DNA of 64,000 bases from contig QZCP01000230.1 in NCBI GenBank assembly GCA_003956705.1, positions 1-64,000 on the forward strand. The letters run 5' to 3'. The position numbers and the translations under genes were made by a program. Origin of the DNA: Brevipalpus yothersi (lineage: Eukaryota; Arthropoda; Arachnida; Trombidiformes; Tenuipalpidae). Of this stretch, positions 48,735-60,173 are shown in pieces. The notes under the pieces were generated by a model, which searched no databases, was not told the origin of the DNA, and saw nothing but the letters and a program-made list of their open reading frames with translations. Numbering within the stretch: the first letter of the stretch is position 1; each line of letters opens with the position of its first letter.

Positions 48735-49799
48735 TCATGATGGATGAAGATTAAATAATCGGACTTCCGTGGCTTCACTTTTTTGTGCACTCTGGGCGAA
48801 AATTTGAACAATATTGTTCTTGAGATCCATTTCCTGGAAAATTCATGAAAAGAGTTGTTAACTTTACTCAGAGGTTGATGAGAAATTTATTATTCACCAT
48901 GTGTTTCGTAACTATAAGATTTTTTCCATCTTGATAGATAATCCACGTTCTATTTGACTCTGATTCCCTTGGTGCATCGAGGTGAAGGATAAATTGGAAT
49001 GCACCCTTGTGTATTTCATAAGCCTGTCGGAAGAGGCCTGTTCCATCCAGGAGAATTCTTTCATGACATTCCTTGATTATCCCCAAATAAAGCACCGGCT
49101 TAGATGCTCTTCTAATGATCTCGAGCGCTCCATCCATGTTGTCAATGAGAATGATCATGTCTTGGTTTGAATACTTTTCTCCTACCGAAGGTGCTATTTT
49201 TTCTTTTAACATCAAGATGAGGGGCTCAATTTGATAAAATTCAGCTTCAGCAAGTATTTCAAAAAGCTCTCGTATTGGTCTCGAAGATGTGATTTGACCT
49301 CTTACCAAGAAATTGAGGATCTCCGAGAAATATTCTCCATTGCGATCGATAAACACATAGCCTAAATTATAATGTGAGAGAATGAGATCAATTTTAGCAA
49401 AGGAGTAAAGATCATACGGAGATTGAGAAAGGTTGTCGAACAAATTCCTCAAGAGAAGTACATGCACTGTGAGTCTTTATTGAGGTTCTGAAAACCTCAC
49501 AATACCGAATAGTATACATTATGGTACTTCTTAACTTGATTGCATCTACCTTCATGATTTTTCTTAGCTTCCAAATCACTCTCGCACATTCTCTTCAGCA
49601 TTCCATCTTGCGAGAGAAGTGTTGCAACAGTAGTTTGAAATAAATGTCCGCCGATATTCAGTTTAAGCCATTCATTTTCATTCAGACCAGTTTTTTTCTG
49701 AGCCATACGACTGGAATCCTAATTTTAAAAACAAATCATTTCATATGTAAATAGGAACCTAATAATCAAAGATGAAAGATGAATAAAGGATATTACCAT
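48735..49799 (-). CDS. T1-16: KCTD-like protein, second subgroup, intact
   Basis: Exons: 1 (ATG 49797-49799), A 49550-49718 (169 nt), B 48898-49361, C 48735-48833; 244 residues. T1: LKLNIGGHLFQTTVATLLSQDG and YVFIDRNGEYFSEILNFLVRG, with Asn for the usual Asp in FIDRDG and a Cys in MLKRMCESD. C-terminal domain: PVLYLGIIKECHERI, FRQAYEIHKGAFQFILHLD, ending VTKHM. Tail MDLKNNIVQIFAQSAQKSE of 32 residues. Exon lengths of 163, 166 and 169 show whole-codon changes only, a sign of coding constraint. Last gene of the array. Confidence 0.85.
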
Positions 49800-50670
49800 T
49801 TTTTCCGAGATTCCGATGATTTGAGGAATGTAGTTCAATTTTTTCAAAAATTTACCCAATTTTCCCATATTCAAAGAGTAGATAATCGAATTTTCACTCA
49901 ATAATCGTTTCGGAACAACTCAACAAAACAGTTTGAGTTATCAAATTCAATTTTTAACCAAAATTCATTAAAATAAATCAACTATTATTATAGACAGGAT
50001 GTTTGGAGTTTCTCAACACCAAAATTCACATGATAGCTCTCTGTTCTCTAACAATAACAGAGTTCGGTCCACCATTAGAACTCGAATGTTCGCCTCCAAG
50101 CGGATATGTGGTTGCCTGGACAGGAGTGAAGAAGGTCACTCGTGAATGCTAAATTTTTTGAACTTCAACCAATCATTCTCAGTTCAAATGATATTGATCA
50201 TTCTTGAACCTTGTATCTTTAAAAACAGTCGATAACTGAATGCTTAAAGAGACAACAGAGACATTGGATCCAAGAGACATTTTGAGCTGTATAAGATTCC
50301 CCTCTCCCTGCAAGTGTGCCAGCAGCAGCTTACCAGATCGAGATTCAACAAGTCAATGGATAATTATTATATCATCAAATTAGCGATTATCTCGAAAGTT
50401 TGAGATATTTCCGAGCACAATGATTACTCATTCATATTTTTGCAAATCATCATGACTTTTTTCCCAATTAATACACATGAAGTGTTCTTGACCCATCTAC
50501 TAAATGAGATCATTTGCCTTCAACAAACACCTACAGGACGATTGAGCATGATTCGATAGTTAGATAATCAGAATTGAATTCGAAGTGAGAAGTTAAACTC
50601 AGAAAATGCTATCACAGTCTATTAATCTATGGTATGATCTGAAGTTACACTTTTAATCAAGAGAGAATTC
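49800..50670. other. Upstream region of the CBM14 gene
   Basis: 50.09-50.67 kb is the source or sister of the copy at 47.32-47.87 kb. The conserved part includes TCTATTAATCTATGGTATG just upstream of the start. No other gene. Confidence 0.5.
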
Positions 50671-51252
50671 ATGATAGATATTAATAAAATTATTGACATG
50701 TCCATCCCAATCGTTTTGATACTCATTTGGATCGCTCAGCCAAGCTATGAGCAGCTTTCTCCTGGATCAACATCATCTTTCAGGTGTCCAAGCCAGTATG
50801 GCTATTTTTCAAACCCAGTAGACTGTGCCTCATATTATTACTGTTCAATGGGTAATGGCTATCTGCAATATTGTCCAGAGGGTTTATACTTTTCGTCACG
50901 TAACAGAACTTGTACAACACCAGAACTTGCTCAGTGTCGTCTTGAAGGAACCACTACGATAAGTCTTCCATGGCAAACCTGGCAAACTGAAAATCCCTAC
51001 CCTTATCCTTATCCTGACGGAGGAAATAATTTCTTTCAAACCACAAGATTCCCGTTCTGGACCACAACTAATGGTGATGATGGAGGAGGATCAGAGCCAT
51101 CTCCGGTGTGTAACAATATATGTTGTCGATACAGAATACCGTTGTTTAAATCCATCTGTTTGGCGAAAAAGAGCTTGTATCAATATTCGATGAACACAGC
51201 CGGTTTACTAAGATCCGCATTCAGATCTCTCACAGAACTTTCGAATCGTTGA
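50671..51252 (+). CDS. Secreted protein with one CBM14 (peritrophin-A) chitin-binding domain
   Basis: 193 residues from ATG 50671. A hydrophobic signal segment (IPIVLILIWIAQPS) lies at residues 11-25; a second Met at residue 10 could be the start. The chitin-binding domain at about residues 36-90 has six cysteines spaced C-12-C-5-C-9-C-12-C-7-C with the usual aromatic residues (YYYC, GLYFS), the classic peritrophin-A pattern. After it comes a Tyr/Pro-rich stretch (NPYPYPYPDGG) and a less structured C-terminus with more cysteines (CNNICC). Probably binds chitin in cuticle or gut lining. The last part may instead be intron: a GTGTGTAAC at about 51105 could act as donor, so the C-terminal end is less certain. 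Confidence 0.82.
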   Translation: MIDINKIIDMSIPIVLILIWIAQPSYEQLSPGSTSSFRCPSQYGYFSNPVDCASYYYCSMGNGYLQYCPEGLYFSSRNRTCTTPELAQCRLEGTTTISLPWQTWQTENPYPYPYPDGGNNFFQTTRFPFWTTTNGDDGGGSEPSPVCNNICCRYRIPLFKSICLAKKSLYQYSMNTAGLLRSAFRSLTELSNR

Positions 51253-51385
51253 TCTATCGAATGCAACTTCTTTTCCAACTCAAAAGAATGTTCAAATTTC
51301 GTGAGATTGTCTCGATTCAATGGATTACCGACCAATCGAGTAAAAAAATGTCCAGTTGCTCTATTTCACCGATAAGTAGTGCAAA

Positions 51386-51946
51386 TTATGTATAAACTTT
51401 ATTGTATCTGATTTTGTCCAACTTTCTCAGCATATCTTCACTTTTTTCTCTTCGTCCAGTTTTCATTAATGATTGAGTTTTAAAATCGATGAAAGGCATT
51501 ACTTTTTCCGATGATTCACCATATATTTTACGATTGATTGCTTTTTTCTCGAGGGGGATGAATTCAAATTCACTTGCTTGTGACTGAAGTTTGACATTCC
51601 TTGATAGCTTTCGCTTTTTAGTTTTCGATCTTTTTTGACCCCCATCTTTGTCTACCTCAGCATGGTCACTCTCTTCTGCCTTGTTCAATTCCAGCAGCTC
51701 ATCACCATCATCGTTATCACCCGAAACCAATTCGATCACAGTTCGTTGTTTTTGTTTCTTCTGGGTCACATTCCTTTCTTCGATAACTTTTTTCCTCCGC
51801 TTTTGATTATTTTTCAATATATTCGAACTTTCAATCTCTTTTTGCCGCTGCTTTAACGCTTGCTGTCGACCAGTCTCAAGTCCAACCTCTTCCGGAGCTT
51901 CTGATGATGATTCATCTTCTGTTATCCATTGATCTTTGGATTCCAT
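51386..51946 (-). CDS. Basic acidic-patch nuclear protein, NOL7-like
   Basis: 186 residues from ATG 51946. The N-terminus has DESSSEAPEEVGL, a motif typical of NOL7/Utp16-type nucleolar proteins, followed by Lys/Arg-rich helices (QKRRKKVIEE, KKQKQR, RSKTKKRKLSR), an acidic patch and a C-terminal segment FIDFKTQSLMKTGRREKSED. It is predicted to be nucleolar and largely helical. The NOL7 link rests on the N-terminal motif and composition only; the C-terminus does not match what I know of NOL7. No intron needed. Confidence 0.6.
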   Translation of the reverse strand: MESKDQWITEDESSSEAPEEVGLETGRQQALKQRQKEIESSNILKNNQKRRKKVIEERNVTQKKQKQRTVIELVSGDNDDGDELLELNKAEESDHAEVDKDGGQKRSKTKKRKLSRNVKLQSQASEFEFIPLEKKAINRKIYGESSEKVMPFIDFKTQSLMKTGRREKSEDMLRKLDKIRYNKVYT

Positions 51947-52818
51947 TCCACCGATACACAATGAACCAAATTCAATATTAACAACAATATATACACAATT
52001 ATATACACAAAATGCTAACTAAATTAAAGTAACATCATTCCATGTTAAAAATTTTCATTCAACCAAAAAAACATGTTTAAAAGATCATATTTTGATCACA
52101 AAAACACGTTGCATTGGAAACGCGCTCTCTGTTGGCTCGTGAAGTGAATCAAGCGTTTACCTAGTTTCGTTAATTAGGTTAAATTTTTATGATCAGAAAA
52201 CTTAATGATGTAGACTTATACACGCGGTCAGAGATGATGAAAGGATCACAAATACACCTAAATGAGAGGAGTTTTTTTTGAAAAAGAAAGATATGGCAGA
52301 GAGTAACAGGACTGGAGAGGTAGTCCTGTCATCTCGAATTTTATTTGTACGGTGTATGCATGGCGAAGGGATTTCTTCTTTTTTTTCATGCTAAAATATA
52401 CTATTTATGGAGGGGCAAAAGAAGAAGAAGAAGAATATAAATTTTCATTTCTTTTTCTCATAGTGGCAATAGTTATGAGTTAGTGTTCAGTCTTACATAA
52501 ATAAAAGTATCGGCAAATTCATTCTCCAATTCTTTGAGCTTATGTAGTCTTTGAATTATGGAGTTTGAGAGAGAGAGGGAGAGAAGAAAAGTTGGGATAA
52601 GGAAAATGTTTCGAATGAGGAAGGTGGATGTGTGTTTTTGTGGGTGAAGAACAAATAGTAAATGTGTAGCATTAGGAAAAAAATTTGCTAAATCAATTGG
52701 CCTCTCTTTTGTCATGGCTTGGAAAATATTATGAATATTAAATATTCAATGATGATTAAGATGAAGATTCGTCGAATATTTATATCATGCATGGGTTGGT
52801 GCTAAAATTTTGGTTTGA
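51947..52818. other. Intergenic
   Basis: AT-rich between two minus-strand genes; contains the likely 5' side of the NOL7-like gene and 3' side of the CaaX gene. A GAAGAAGAA run lies at 52421-52435. No gene seen. Confidence 0.4.
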
Positions 52819-53619
52819 TTACATAAGGCTACAGAACCACCAGGACGATTGTTCGGTGGTTTGTTGTTTGTTAGCACTTTTTGTTGAGCTGTTCATAAGT
52901 GATTTAACACTCTCATCACCCCGGAAAGATACGCGTTTACGAGCGGCAGTTGCTTTAGATGGTGATTTAAAGGCTGAATCACCTTTACGGGCGATTTTAC
53001 TCTTCTTCCTAGAAGATCCAATATCATTCTCATCCGCTCCTCTCTTGGATCCGGCAACAGCTTTCTTTTTACCCGCCTTGGTAGTACTCTTCGGCGTTTT
53101 GGGTGTTTTAACTGATTTCGGTGATTTAGGTGATTTCGGTGATTTTGGTGATTTTGCTTTCGCTTTACCTTTCGGTGTTTTGGGTGTTGAAGTTCTGGGA
53201 GTTCCTTCACGCGATTTACTATTAGATCTTGCACCCTTTTTGGCTGGTGTCTTCACGGGTCTTGGTGTGGTGATTTTATTTGATGTTTTACTTGATCGTC
53301 CCGGTGAACTGCTGCGAGTTGGTGTCCGACTTCGTGAACGTGGCCTGCCTAATGATGATGATGTAGCAGCACGTGAATCAATATCATGTTGCACACTTTG
53401 TCGAGGTGTTCTTGCTGGTGAACGGCTACGATTACTAATCGTAGCTTCAGCAGATGCTTTTGTGATCGCCATGAGAAAACGTTCCTCTTGCTTACTGGTT
53501 CGAAATGATGATGATGATGATGATGATCCTGATGTTTTGTGTTCCGTTTGATTATACAATGGCGGCAATCGATTATTATTATTTTGTTGTTGATAAGCGT
53601 ATGAGCCCCAATAATTCAT
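52819..53619 (-). CDS. SPK/TPK-repeat basic nuclear protein with C-terminal CaaX box
   Basis: 266 residues, single exon, ATG 53617-53619, TAA 52819-52821. After a Tyr/Gln/Asn-rich start, most of it is Ser/Thr/Pro/Lys: repeated SPK and TPK units (KSPKSPKSPKSPKSVKTPK) that are both minor-groove binding motifs and CDK sites, then basic clusters (SSRKKSKIARK) fit for a nuclear localisation signal. It ends WWFCSLM: Cys-aliphatic-aliphatic-Met, a farnesylation-type CaaX box as in lamins. I infer a farnesylated protein of the inner nuclear membrane or chromatin. Low complexity hides homology; the open frame on the other strand (52787-53551) is a by-product of the Ser/Lys codons. Confidence 0.75.
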   Translation of the reverse strand: MNYWGSYAYQQQNNNNRLPPLYNQTEHKTSGSSSSSSSFRTSKQEERFLMAITKASAEATISNRSRSPARTPRQSVQHDIDSRAATSSSLGRPRSRSRTPTRSSSPGRSSKTSNKITTPRPVKTPAKKGARSNSKSREGTPRTSTPKTPKGKAKAKSPKSPKSPKSPKSVKTPKTPKSTTKAGKKKAVAGSKRGADENDIGSSRKKSKIARKGDSAFKSPSKATAARKRVSFRGDESVKSLMNSSTKSANKQQTTEQSSWWFCSLM

Positions 53620-54217
53620 ACGATTCTACTTTCTCGGGTACACTCACTACCAACACACCACCAGAGGAGTAGCACAAAATAGTGTAATAACACACACAAT
53701 AAATAATCAACCTAAAGTAAAGCCAAAAAGTGAGTATCAATTCAAAATTCACAATCAAATTAAATTCATATAATATCAAAATAGACAAAAAAAATAAAAA
53801 GCCCAAAAATGATTTCTTTTTAGCCCCGAAAAAAAAATAGCTCAATTAAAAGCTGAACCAAAGAAAAACGTTTACAAAGAAGATACTTTTTTGAATTCAA
53901 AATGGCGCCATACTCATTTTCGCGCCAAATTCAACTTCGTTAGTTTGATGAGGCCACTTTCGGCGCTTATCTCTCTCTCTCTCTCTCTCTTGTTCCCTGT
54001 TGAGTTAACCAAAATGCTATCATTTGAAATTCGTGAACATTTTTTTTCTTATATCCTTTTCTCTTTCCAATCATCTCCATGAAAACTTTCTCCTCCTTCT
54101 CTCCCCCATGCATGGTGGGTTGTTTCACTTTCGTTATAAGCTTCACGGCTATATCACCACAGGTACACATGGTTGAGTGAGTTTTATGGCCATGAAGAGA
54201 GAGAGAGAGCTATGAGA

Positions 54218-54262
<45 letters not shown>

Positions 54263-55076
54263 TCTCTTTCTTTTTCGTTTGGAATTTTGGGCATCTCTTC
54301 ATTTCAGGCTTTAGTGACTTACCTTAACGAAATTCGGATGATTGCAGAAATTTTTCACTAGATAGGTCAACTGATTGTGATGGACATCCTGATAGTACAG
54401 TTTATTTGGTGAGCATAAGATAGAATTGGCCATATACGATCAAAAATGATGTGACGAGTGAAATTCACTTTTGGAAACTTTTCGATTTGACATCACCTAA
54501 GATTGCTACGTTATCGTTGTTTCATCGAAATTTCTCATCAACTTTTGCATCTTGGAAATCAGGGCTGTGATCCTTTTTTTAAAATAAAACTGTGATCATT
54601 TAAAAGAAAGATGAGCAGTAAAGAACCGATTCATTGTCAAGTTAATCCAAGAAGAGGAAGAATTTATGTAATACACTGGCAGATAGGAACCCATAGAGCA
54701 CTTTTGACTAACGATGTAGCCAACGTAACTGTTTTTTTCCTCTGCAGAGATCGAGCTCCATCTGCTATTAACAATGAATTTATGTGTGAAACAAGTTATT
54801 GAAAGCTAATTTTCAAGGCTCAATCTCATTTCACCTTCGTCTGATGGGAAGTTTCAAGATCAATTCCACTTTTTTTCAGACTTTCGAACTTTCAGTTCAG
54901 CTCTCACCAGAAACATCACTTATTATCTACATGCTACAAACTAACGGTAGTTGAGAAAGTAGTTTTCTCTTTTAATTTTATTTTTATTATCACTGGAAGC
55001 TCATTTCTTCTGATTCTCGAGGCAAATTATGATTTAATAAATACAATTCGCAGCTTTTGCCGGAAGTAACAAAACT
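53620..55076. other. Intergenic with CT repeat
   Basis: A (CT)n tract at about 54220-54259 and a smaller one at 53970-53990. A 63-codon plus-strand frame at 54611-54802 starts with a fair ATG but has no recognisable domain. Nothing else. Confidence 0.4.
54220..54259. repeat. (CT)n microsatellite
   Basis: About 40 bp of CT repeat. A GA-rich run directly before it (54198-54208) could pair with it as a hairpin. Confidence 0.93.
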
Positions 55077-55718
55077 TCAAGCCATTTCTTCCTCTTCATC
55101 AGGCATTTGTTGGATAAAAAGCTCGAGAAAAAATATTGACATCACATGAATTGGTAGATTAACAATTGAGGCAAAGAAGCTATAAATATTTGCACCACGA
55201 AACTTATCCTGTCCAAAAGGGTCAGTATCAATGATGAAAATCAAGTACACAATGCTGAGACAAATGATTACCATACCAAGAATCATGAATATACGAACGT
55301 AACGCAGAGATTCTATCCACTCTCGAGTAACGGAAAACAAAAAAAGTGGATAAATAATCACTCCACAAGCGGGGAACCATATAAAATGACAAGCCCAAAA
55401 GACGAACAATAGGATCAGTAAATTGGTCAAATGAAGTCCAAAGCCCATCATGGCCAGAATGGCAAGTTTTTCTTTCAAACATTGATCTGCTTTTCTCCAC
55501 TTCGAGCAACTAAAGAACAAAAATATGATAATTTGATGAAAAATTTATAGGAACTCATGAAGCGAATTAAGTGGAATCAGTAGAACTTTTAATGAAAAAA
55601 ACTTACTCGAAAAGTATGGAGAAGGAGCTCATCTTCATTTTGACACTGTCAAATCGATGCAAATTAATGATTAGGATGACAATTAAAACAGTATCATCTG
55701 CATTAACTGAGGTCCCAT
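55077..55718 (-). CDS. Multi-pass membrane protein, two exons seen, 5' end missing
   Basis: Exon 55607-55718 (acceptor TTTCAG, donor GTAAGT) joins in frame to exon 55077-55509 (acceptor TTCTTTAG). The first gives GTSVNADDTVLIVILIINLH, the second opens CSKWRKADQC and has three or four hydrophobic segments (LLILLFVFWACHFIWFPACG, GMVIICLSIVYLIFII and a C-terminal FASIVNLPIHVMSIFFLELF), ending in an acidic DEEEEMA. Four membrane spans in all and a short cytosolic acidic tail resemble small tetraspan proteins of arthropods, but I cannot assign a family. The upstream exon enters with phase 2, so at least one more coding exon lies to the right of 55718 and was not found. Confidence 0.65.
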
Positions 55719-57242
55719 CTGAAATGAGAACATGCGATCAGTCAAAGATTTTACAAGAATACAAGCTATCCTGAAAAATATCTTAAGAAAATGAGAGAAA
55801 CCTGTTCATCATTTGAATGATGATCAGCTAGAACGGAAAAGGAAATAGCGTGAAACATTATTCTGATATTCATCAAAGGCGTGAATATTCAATTCAATCA
55901 AGAACAATTGGCCATCTGAAAAGTTTTTCCTTTCATCATCATCGTGATACTAAATCAAAAAGTAGGAAAAAACAATCGTAGGCAGTAAGGAGTGACTGGT
56001 AATAGACAGCAGGCAATCTGGGCAGAGAACAATTATTTAACTAGGAAGCTACAAGCTATCTCTAAGGAGAGCTACACCTATGGATCACCTTCACATCTCT
56101 TGATTACCTTCACCAATTCACACTCAAAATTTACACAGAATAATGTGAATATACAAACAATTCGAACCATCTCATGCATTACAGATTCTTTTTCATTCCA
56201 AAAAAACGAAATCATTATCTCCAAGGTATTCCTTCCCACATTTAAGTTGCCAGAATTCTGTGAATCCAAAGTTTGATTTAACAAAATTTCTCCAGTCTGT
56301 GTTCTTGAACAAAAATTGCATTTTTGCCATCATATTACCATAGGAAGTTGTCCAATTTTTTTTCGAAGATAACCGAAAAAAAATCGATTCCAATAATCAA
56401 GATTGATCTGCGCAGATGTTCATGTCTATGTCTGTCTTTGAATTGCTTTGAATTGTGGACAATTTTGGTGATGGTCATTTAAGTTGATCTCAATTGATTT
56501 AATTATGATCATCAGTTATTATTTGCTTAGTGAATGTTATCGAGTATTGATAGCCCACCGAGGAGATGAACAACTCTAAATATGGAAATGAATTTGTAAG
56601 TAAATATTCAAAATGAAAATGTTTAAAGGTTTCTCACGGTCAAGGATTGGCTACTCTTGTAAACATTTTCCGAAATTCAATCAGTTACATTAATCAAATC
56701 TATTTGACTGACTATTGATTATTACTATTATGCTAATTACTTTCGCTATTATTCATCAATCATTTTGATCTCTTTATTTACAACTAAGTCCTCATAATTC
56801 ACAGATCTATTGAGCTAAGATATTGCCAAGTACATCAGTGTGTATCAAGAAATTCTGATCATTCGAAGCATCAATTGATTTTCCAATTATCTTTCCTTAT
56901 CGATCATCACTTAAGTACAATTGTCTCAGTAAAGTATAAGATATCATTTCACCATGATTGGTGGCCAAAACATTCCCATCTTCTTTCCAAATTATTCCCG
57001 CTCGATTCAGATTGATTCGATTTTAATAGGTGTATCAATTTGAATTGTTGCCTAGAATATCGAGAAATCAACCGAACTCTTCCACGTCAGTTGGGCACGA
57101 AATTTTTCTTTCATCAAAGATTCAATCTGATTATTCTGTGATTATCTAATGATTGTGTGTCTAATGGATTGTTATCTCTCTCTCCTTAGGATCCTGATCA
57201 GTTTTAATTGGCTTCTTTGAAAAACTGACTTTGTACCTCATC
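55719..57242. other. Intergenic, probable 5' end of the membrane-protein gene
   Basis: Should contain at least one more exon of the minus-strand membrane protein, which I could not place. Short frames at 55992-56393 on both strands show no domains. Confidence 0.35.
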
Positions 57243-57841
57243 ATGGACACGAGATCAATTCTGAGCTTCAATCTCGATCAAAGCAAATTCAACTCTCTAT
57301 TTACTGTAATCATCTTACCTGTGATACTAAGTTTAATCATTAATCCTGTTACCGTTGATGGTGTTGGTTGTTTTGTTTGTAGCAGTCGGAATGGGTCAAA
57401 CCTAGCATGTCATGATCCATTCCATCCTGCGAATGCTACTTATTATCAACAGTGTAAAGTTGGCAAACAGAATCATGTCGGTAGTTTTCCAGCGTATTTT
57501 TGTATTAAAATGAAAGGACAAAACAGTGAGTGATTTGTACATATATTTCCAGTAGAACTATTGCTTGACAATTTCCACATATCCTGATGATTGTGTTTAT
57601 TTTTACAGAGGCTACTAAAGAAGAGGTAGTTGTTCGATTCTGTTCCATAGAAAATATGGAAAACCAGTGTGGAAATTTCAAATTCAACGAAGATAACATG
57701 GAAGGTTGTCTTCTCACTTGTCATACCGATGGATGCAATGGTTCTAAGTCACTTACTCATTCAAAGCTAAATTTTATGTTATTACTTTTACTATGCCTGT
57801 TTATGATCCAAAACTGCGACAAGTTCACAAATGATTCATGA
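57243..57841 (+). CDS. Ly6/quiver-like GPI-anchored protein
   Basis: Two exons, 57243-57525 and 57609-57841, with GTGAGT donor and TTACAG acceptor; 171 residues. A membrane-entry segment (LFTVIILPVILSLIINPVTV, residues 18-38) precedes the mature start GVGCFVCSSRNG. The cysteine pattern GCFVC ... C ... C ... FC ... FC ... QCG ... GCLLTCHTDGCNG follows the three-finger Ly6/quiver family of arthropods, with the closing CN pair. A hydrophobic C-terminus (FMLLLLLCLFMI) fits a GPI-attachment signal. Members of the family modulate channels, septate junctions or receptors; the exact role here is open. The signal segment is preceded by about 17 extra residues, so a later start is possible. Confidence 0.85.
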
Positions 57842-59053
57842 AATTTTTAAAGATTGGTATATATTAATCCCAACAATCTCTCGAAAACTCTTCACTTTCA
57901 CCAAATAACTATCCGAATTCTTCGCATTGATTATAAAAGTGAATACAGCGAACAAATCAACAACAAAATCTCGTCACCTACGCAAATTTTCCAAACCAAG
58001 ATGAATTCATTAGCGTTTAATAAGTGAAAAGCAGAAAAAGTCTCAGCTATGGTCATGCACCCGTGAGCCCGCTACACAAACAAGTGTTTTGTTCCTGATT
58101 ATTGGCTGGTATTCCTTTGAAAAAGAGCGGCAAGTGAAACATGAGCCTTCGTTCCTGAATTCAAGTCAATATGGCCGCTGTACTCTTCCCTAGCTGTTAC
58201 AAAGTGGAAAAACAAAAAATTATCAATGGAAGCTGAAGATACATGAAAATTTCAAATGTAAATCATAATGTTCTCTCTCGCTCTCTACAAATATAACGTG
58301 CCATAAAGATTTGACAATGACTTCCTTTGAGCAATTGAAGTCCTGGGCCATTTGATATCATTCTCACCCTCACTTTCATGCCAGTGTGTATCCCAAAACA
58401 AACCATAATGGAATAAGATTACTTCTGATGAAGTGTGAGCCCTAAGATTCTCTACACACTTTCAAGATGGATAAACATCAGCATCACGATCTTACATTCG
58501 CAACAACAAGCATCATTTTTGTTCCCTCGACTGAGAAGATTCACTTCTCAACTTCTTCTTCTTCCTCTAATATTCCACTTATATGAAATAACACCTCGAA
58601 AAATGAGCATCAAAAACGTGGAAAAGACGATCAAGTTTTTCCTTCCATCTCTATGATTGTAATTTGAGAGCTGAATGGATCCATTGATAAAACGTTTGAC
58701 TCTCACTTTGACTGTTACTAAAAATATCATTTTGCTACTACTATTGGATCAAGGTACATCACACACAAATCTTTGCCTTTTGAACAGATTATCCAATTGA
58801 GATTATACCGCTGTGGCGTTTTATTTTTCATCTTCACTCTCGAATTTTGTTCTCCTTCTCCCTTGCATACACATGCATAAGCATCCACACTTCAACTCCT
58901 ATCAACATTCAAGCATCAACACAATTGTTTCTAGTCAACACTCAGCCGAACGCCTGGAAGTGCGAAAAATTTTCTTCTCCCACATCTTGTCTCTAGTCTC
59001 GATCGAAAAAGTGTCAGCAATATCTTTATCGTGGGATTATTCTGATATTGTTC
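57842..59053. other. Intergenic, promoter side of the DMRT gene
   Basis: AT-rich with small frames but no protein. In the DMRT frame, the sequence is open upstream of ATG 59054 until a TAG without another ATG, so the start is well set. Confidence 0.45.
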
Positions 59054-60173
59054 ATGGCTAATCAAGTTGGAGCTTCATTTTGTCATGATAATTTTCGAAA
59101 ACTTTTGCGAACACCCAAATGTGCGCGTTGTCGTAATCATGGTGTGATATCATCTCTCAAAGGACACAAAAAGTTTTGTCGATGGAAAGATTGTGACTGT
59201 CCCAACTGTCTTCTGGTACTTGAGAGGCAGAAAGTTATGGCCGCTCAGGTTGCTTTACGAAGGTAAATTTTCGAAAAATCATCCATCACTCTCAACTTTT
59301 TTACTTTTTATTTTACTTTCTTTGAACCCAAAACATTCGTCTCCATTCAGTCAACTCATGGATGATGTTGATTTCCTGCTCAAAACATTTCAAGAACTTT
59401 TCAATCATCTTTTCATTAATTTTGTTTCATTGTTTCATTCTCTCTTAATCAACAGGTATCAGATCTCTCAAAATTGTAAGAAATCAAATCAATCGAAATT
59501 CAACAGAAGACCGAAAAGTCCTATCACGGAGGAAAGTTTAATGTTACAAAAGAGAGCCTATCAAAGACATTTGCGAAATCTTCAACAAACATCTCGTATT
59601 GAACCTCAATCTCAGTGTATACCTCAAAGTTCTCCATCCAGCGTGGATGAGATTCAAAATCGTATACAAGCGGTATTTCTTCGACACCGTAAATCATTCG
59701 GACCTGGACTCGAATCTTGTGGCTCTCTTTTGCCTTCTCCTCTCGTCAACCTAAAAATTGATAGCGATGACCGACAAATGTCTCCTTTCAATTCATCAAA
59801 CATCCATTTTAGCTCAGCAGTACAGCTCTTTGATTGTAACTGTAGACATTTCAGAGATGGACACACTTTGTCCTGTAGAGGAGAGATTCTCCCTCCTCCA
59901 CACTTGATGACAACCAATTTAAGACCACTTGACCACTCGCTGAATTTGTTTAGTATACCGTCTAGCTCCATACAAGCAAAGTATCAGAGACAAGCTCATC
60001 CGTTTCCTAGACTTCCGAACGATCTTGAAAGTACTAATGTTGGCAACTTTCTTGGAGCAAATAAGAGCATCAACAAAGACGCTTCTCACCAGAACAGAGG
60101 TTCTCAAATCCTAGAAGTTGATGTGACACTCAAAAATCATTCATCTTTTATGGTTGAAGCCCTACTTCGATAG
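59054..60173 (+). CDS. DMRT transcription factor (DM domain), DMRT2/11E-like
   Basis: Exon 1 59054-59262, exon 2 59456-60173, donor GTAAAT, acceptor CAACAG; about 308 residues. The DM domain at about residues 17-65 shows the two interlaced zinc sites: CARC, HGVISSLKGHK, C...CDCPNC and LERQKVMAAQVALRR. The CPNCLLVLERQKVM stretch recalls DMRT2/Dmrt11E more than doublesex. The intron splits the codon right after ALRR, a site commonly interrupted in this family. The rest is Ser/Gln-rich with short motifs (LMLQKRAYQRHLRNLQQ) but no DMA domain. DMRT proteins bind DNA and act in sex- or tissue-specific development. The two exons join in frame at Arg. Confidence 0.9.

Noticed and set aside
52787..53551. 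254-codon plus-strand open frame rich in Leu, Asp and Phe
   Set aside because: It mirrors the Ser/Lys/Pro-rich minus-strand gene at 52819-53619; its composition is what antisense of SPK/TPK repeats gives.
54611..54802. 63-codon plus-strand frame (MSSKEPIHCQVNPRRG...)
   Set aside because: Plausible start but no domain, no splice partner found and too short to tell from chance in AT-rich DNA.
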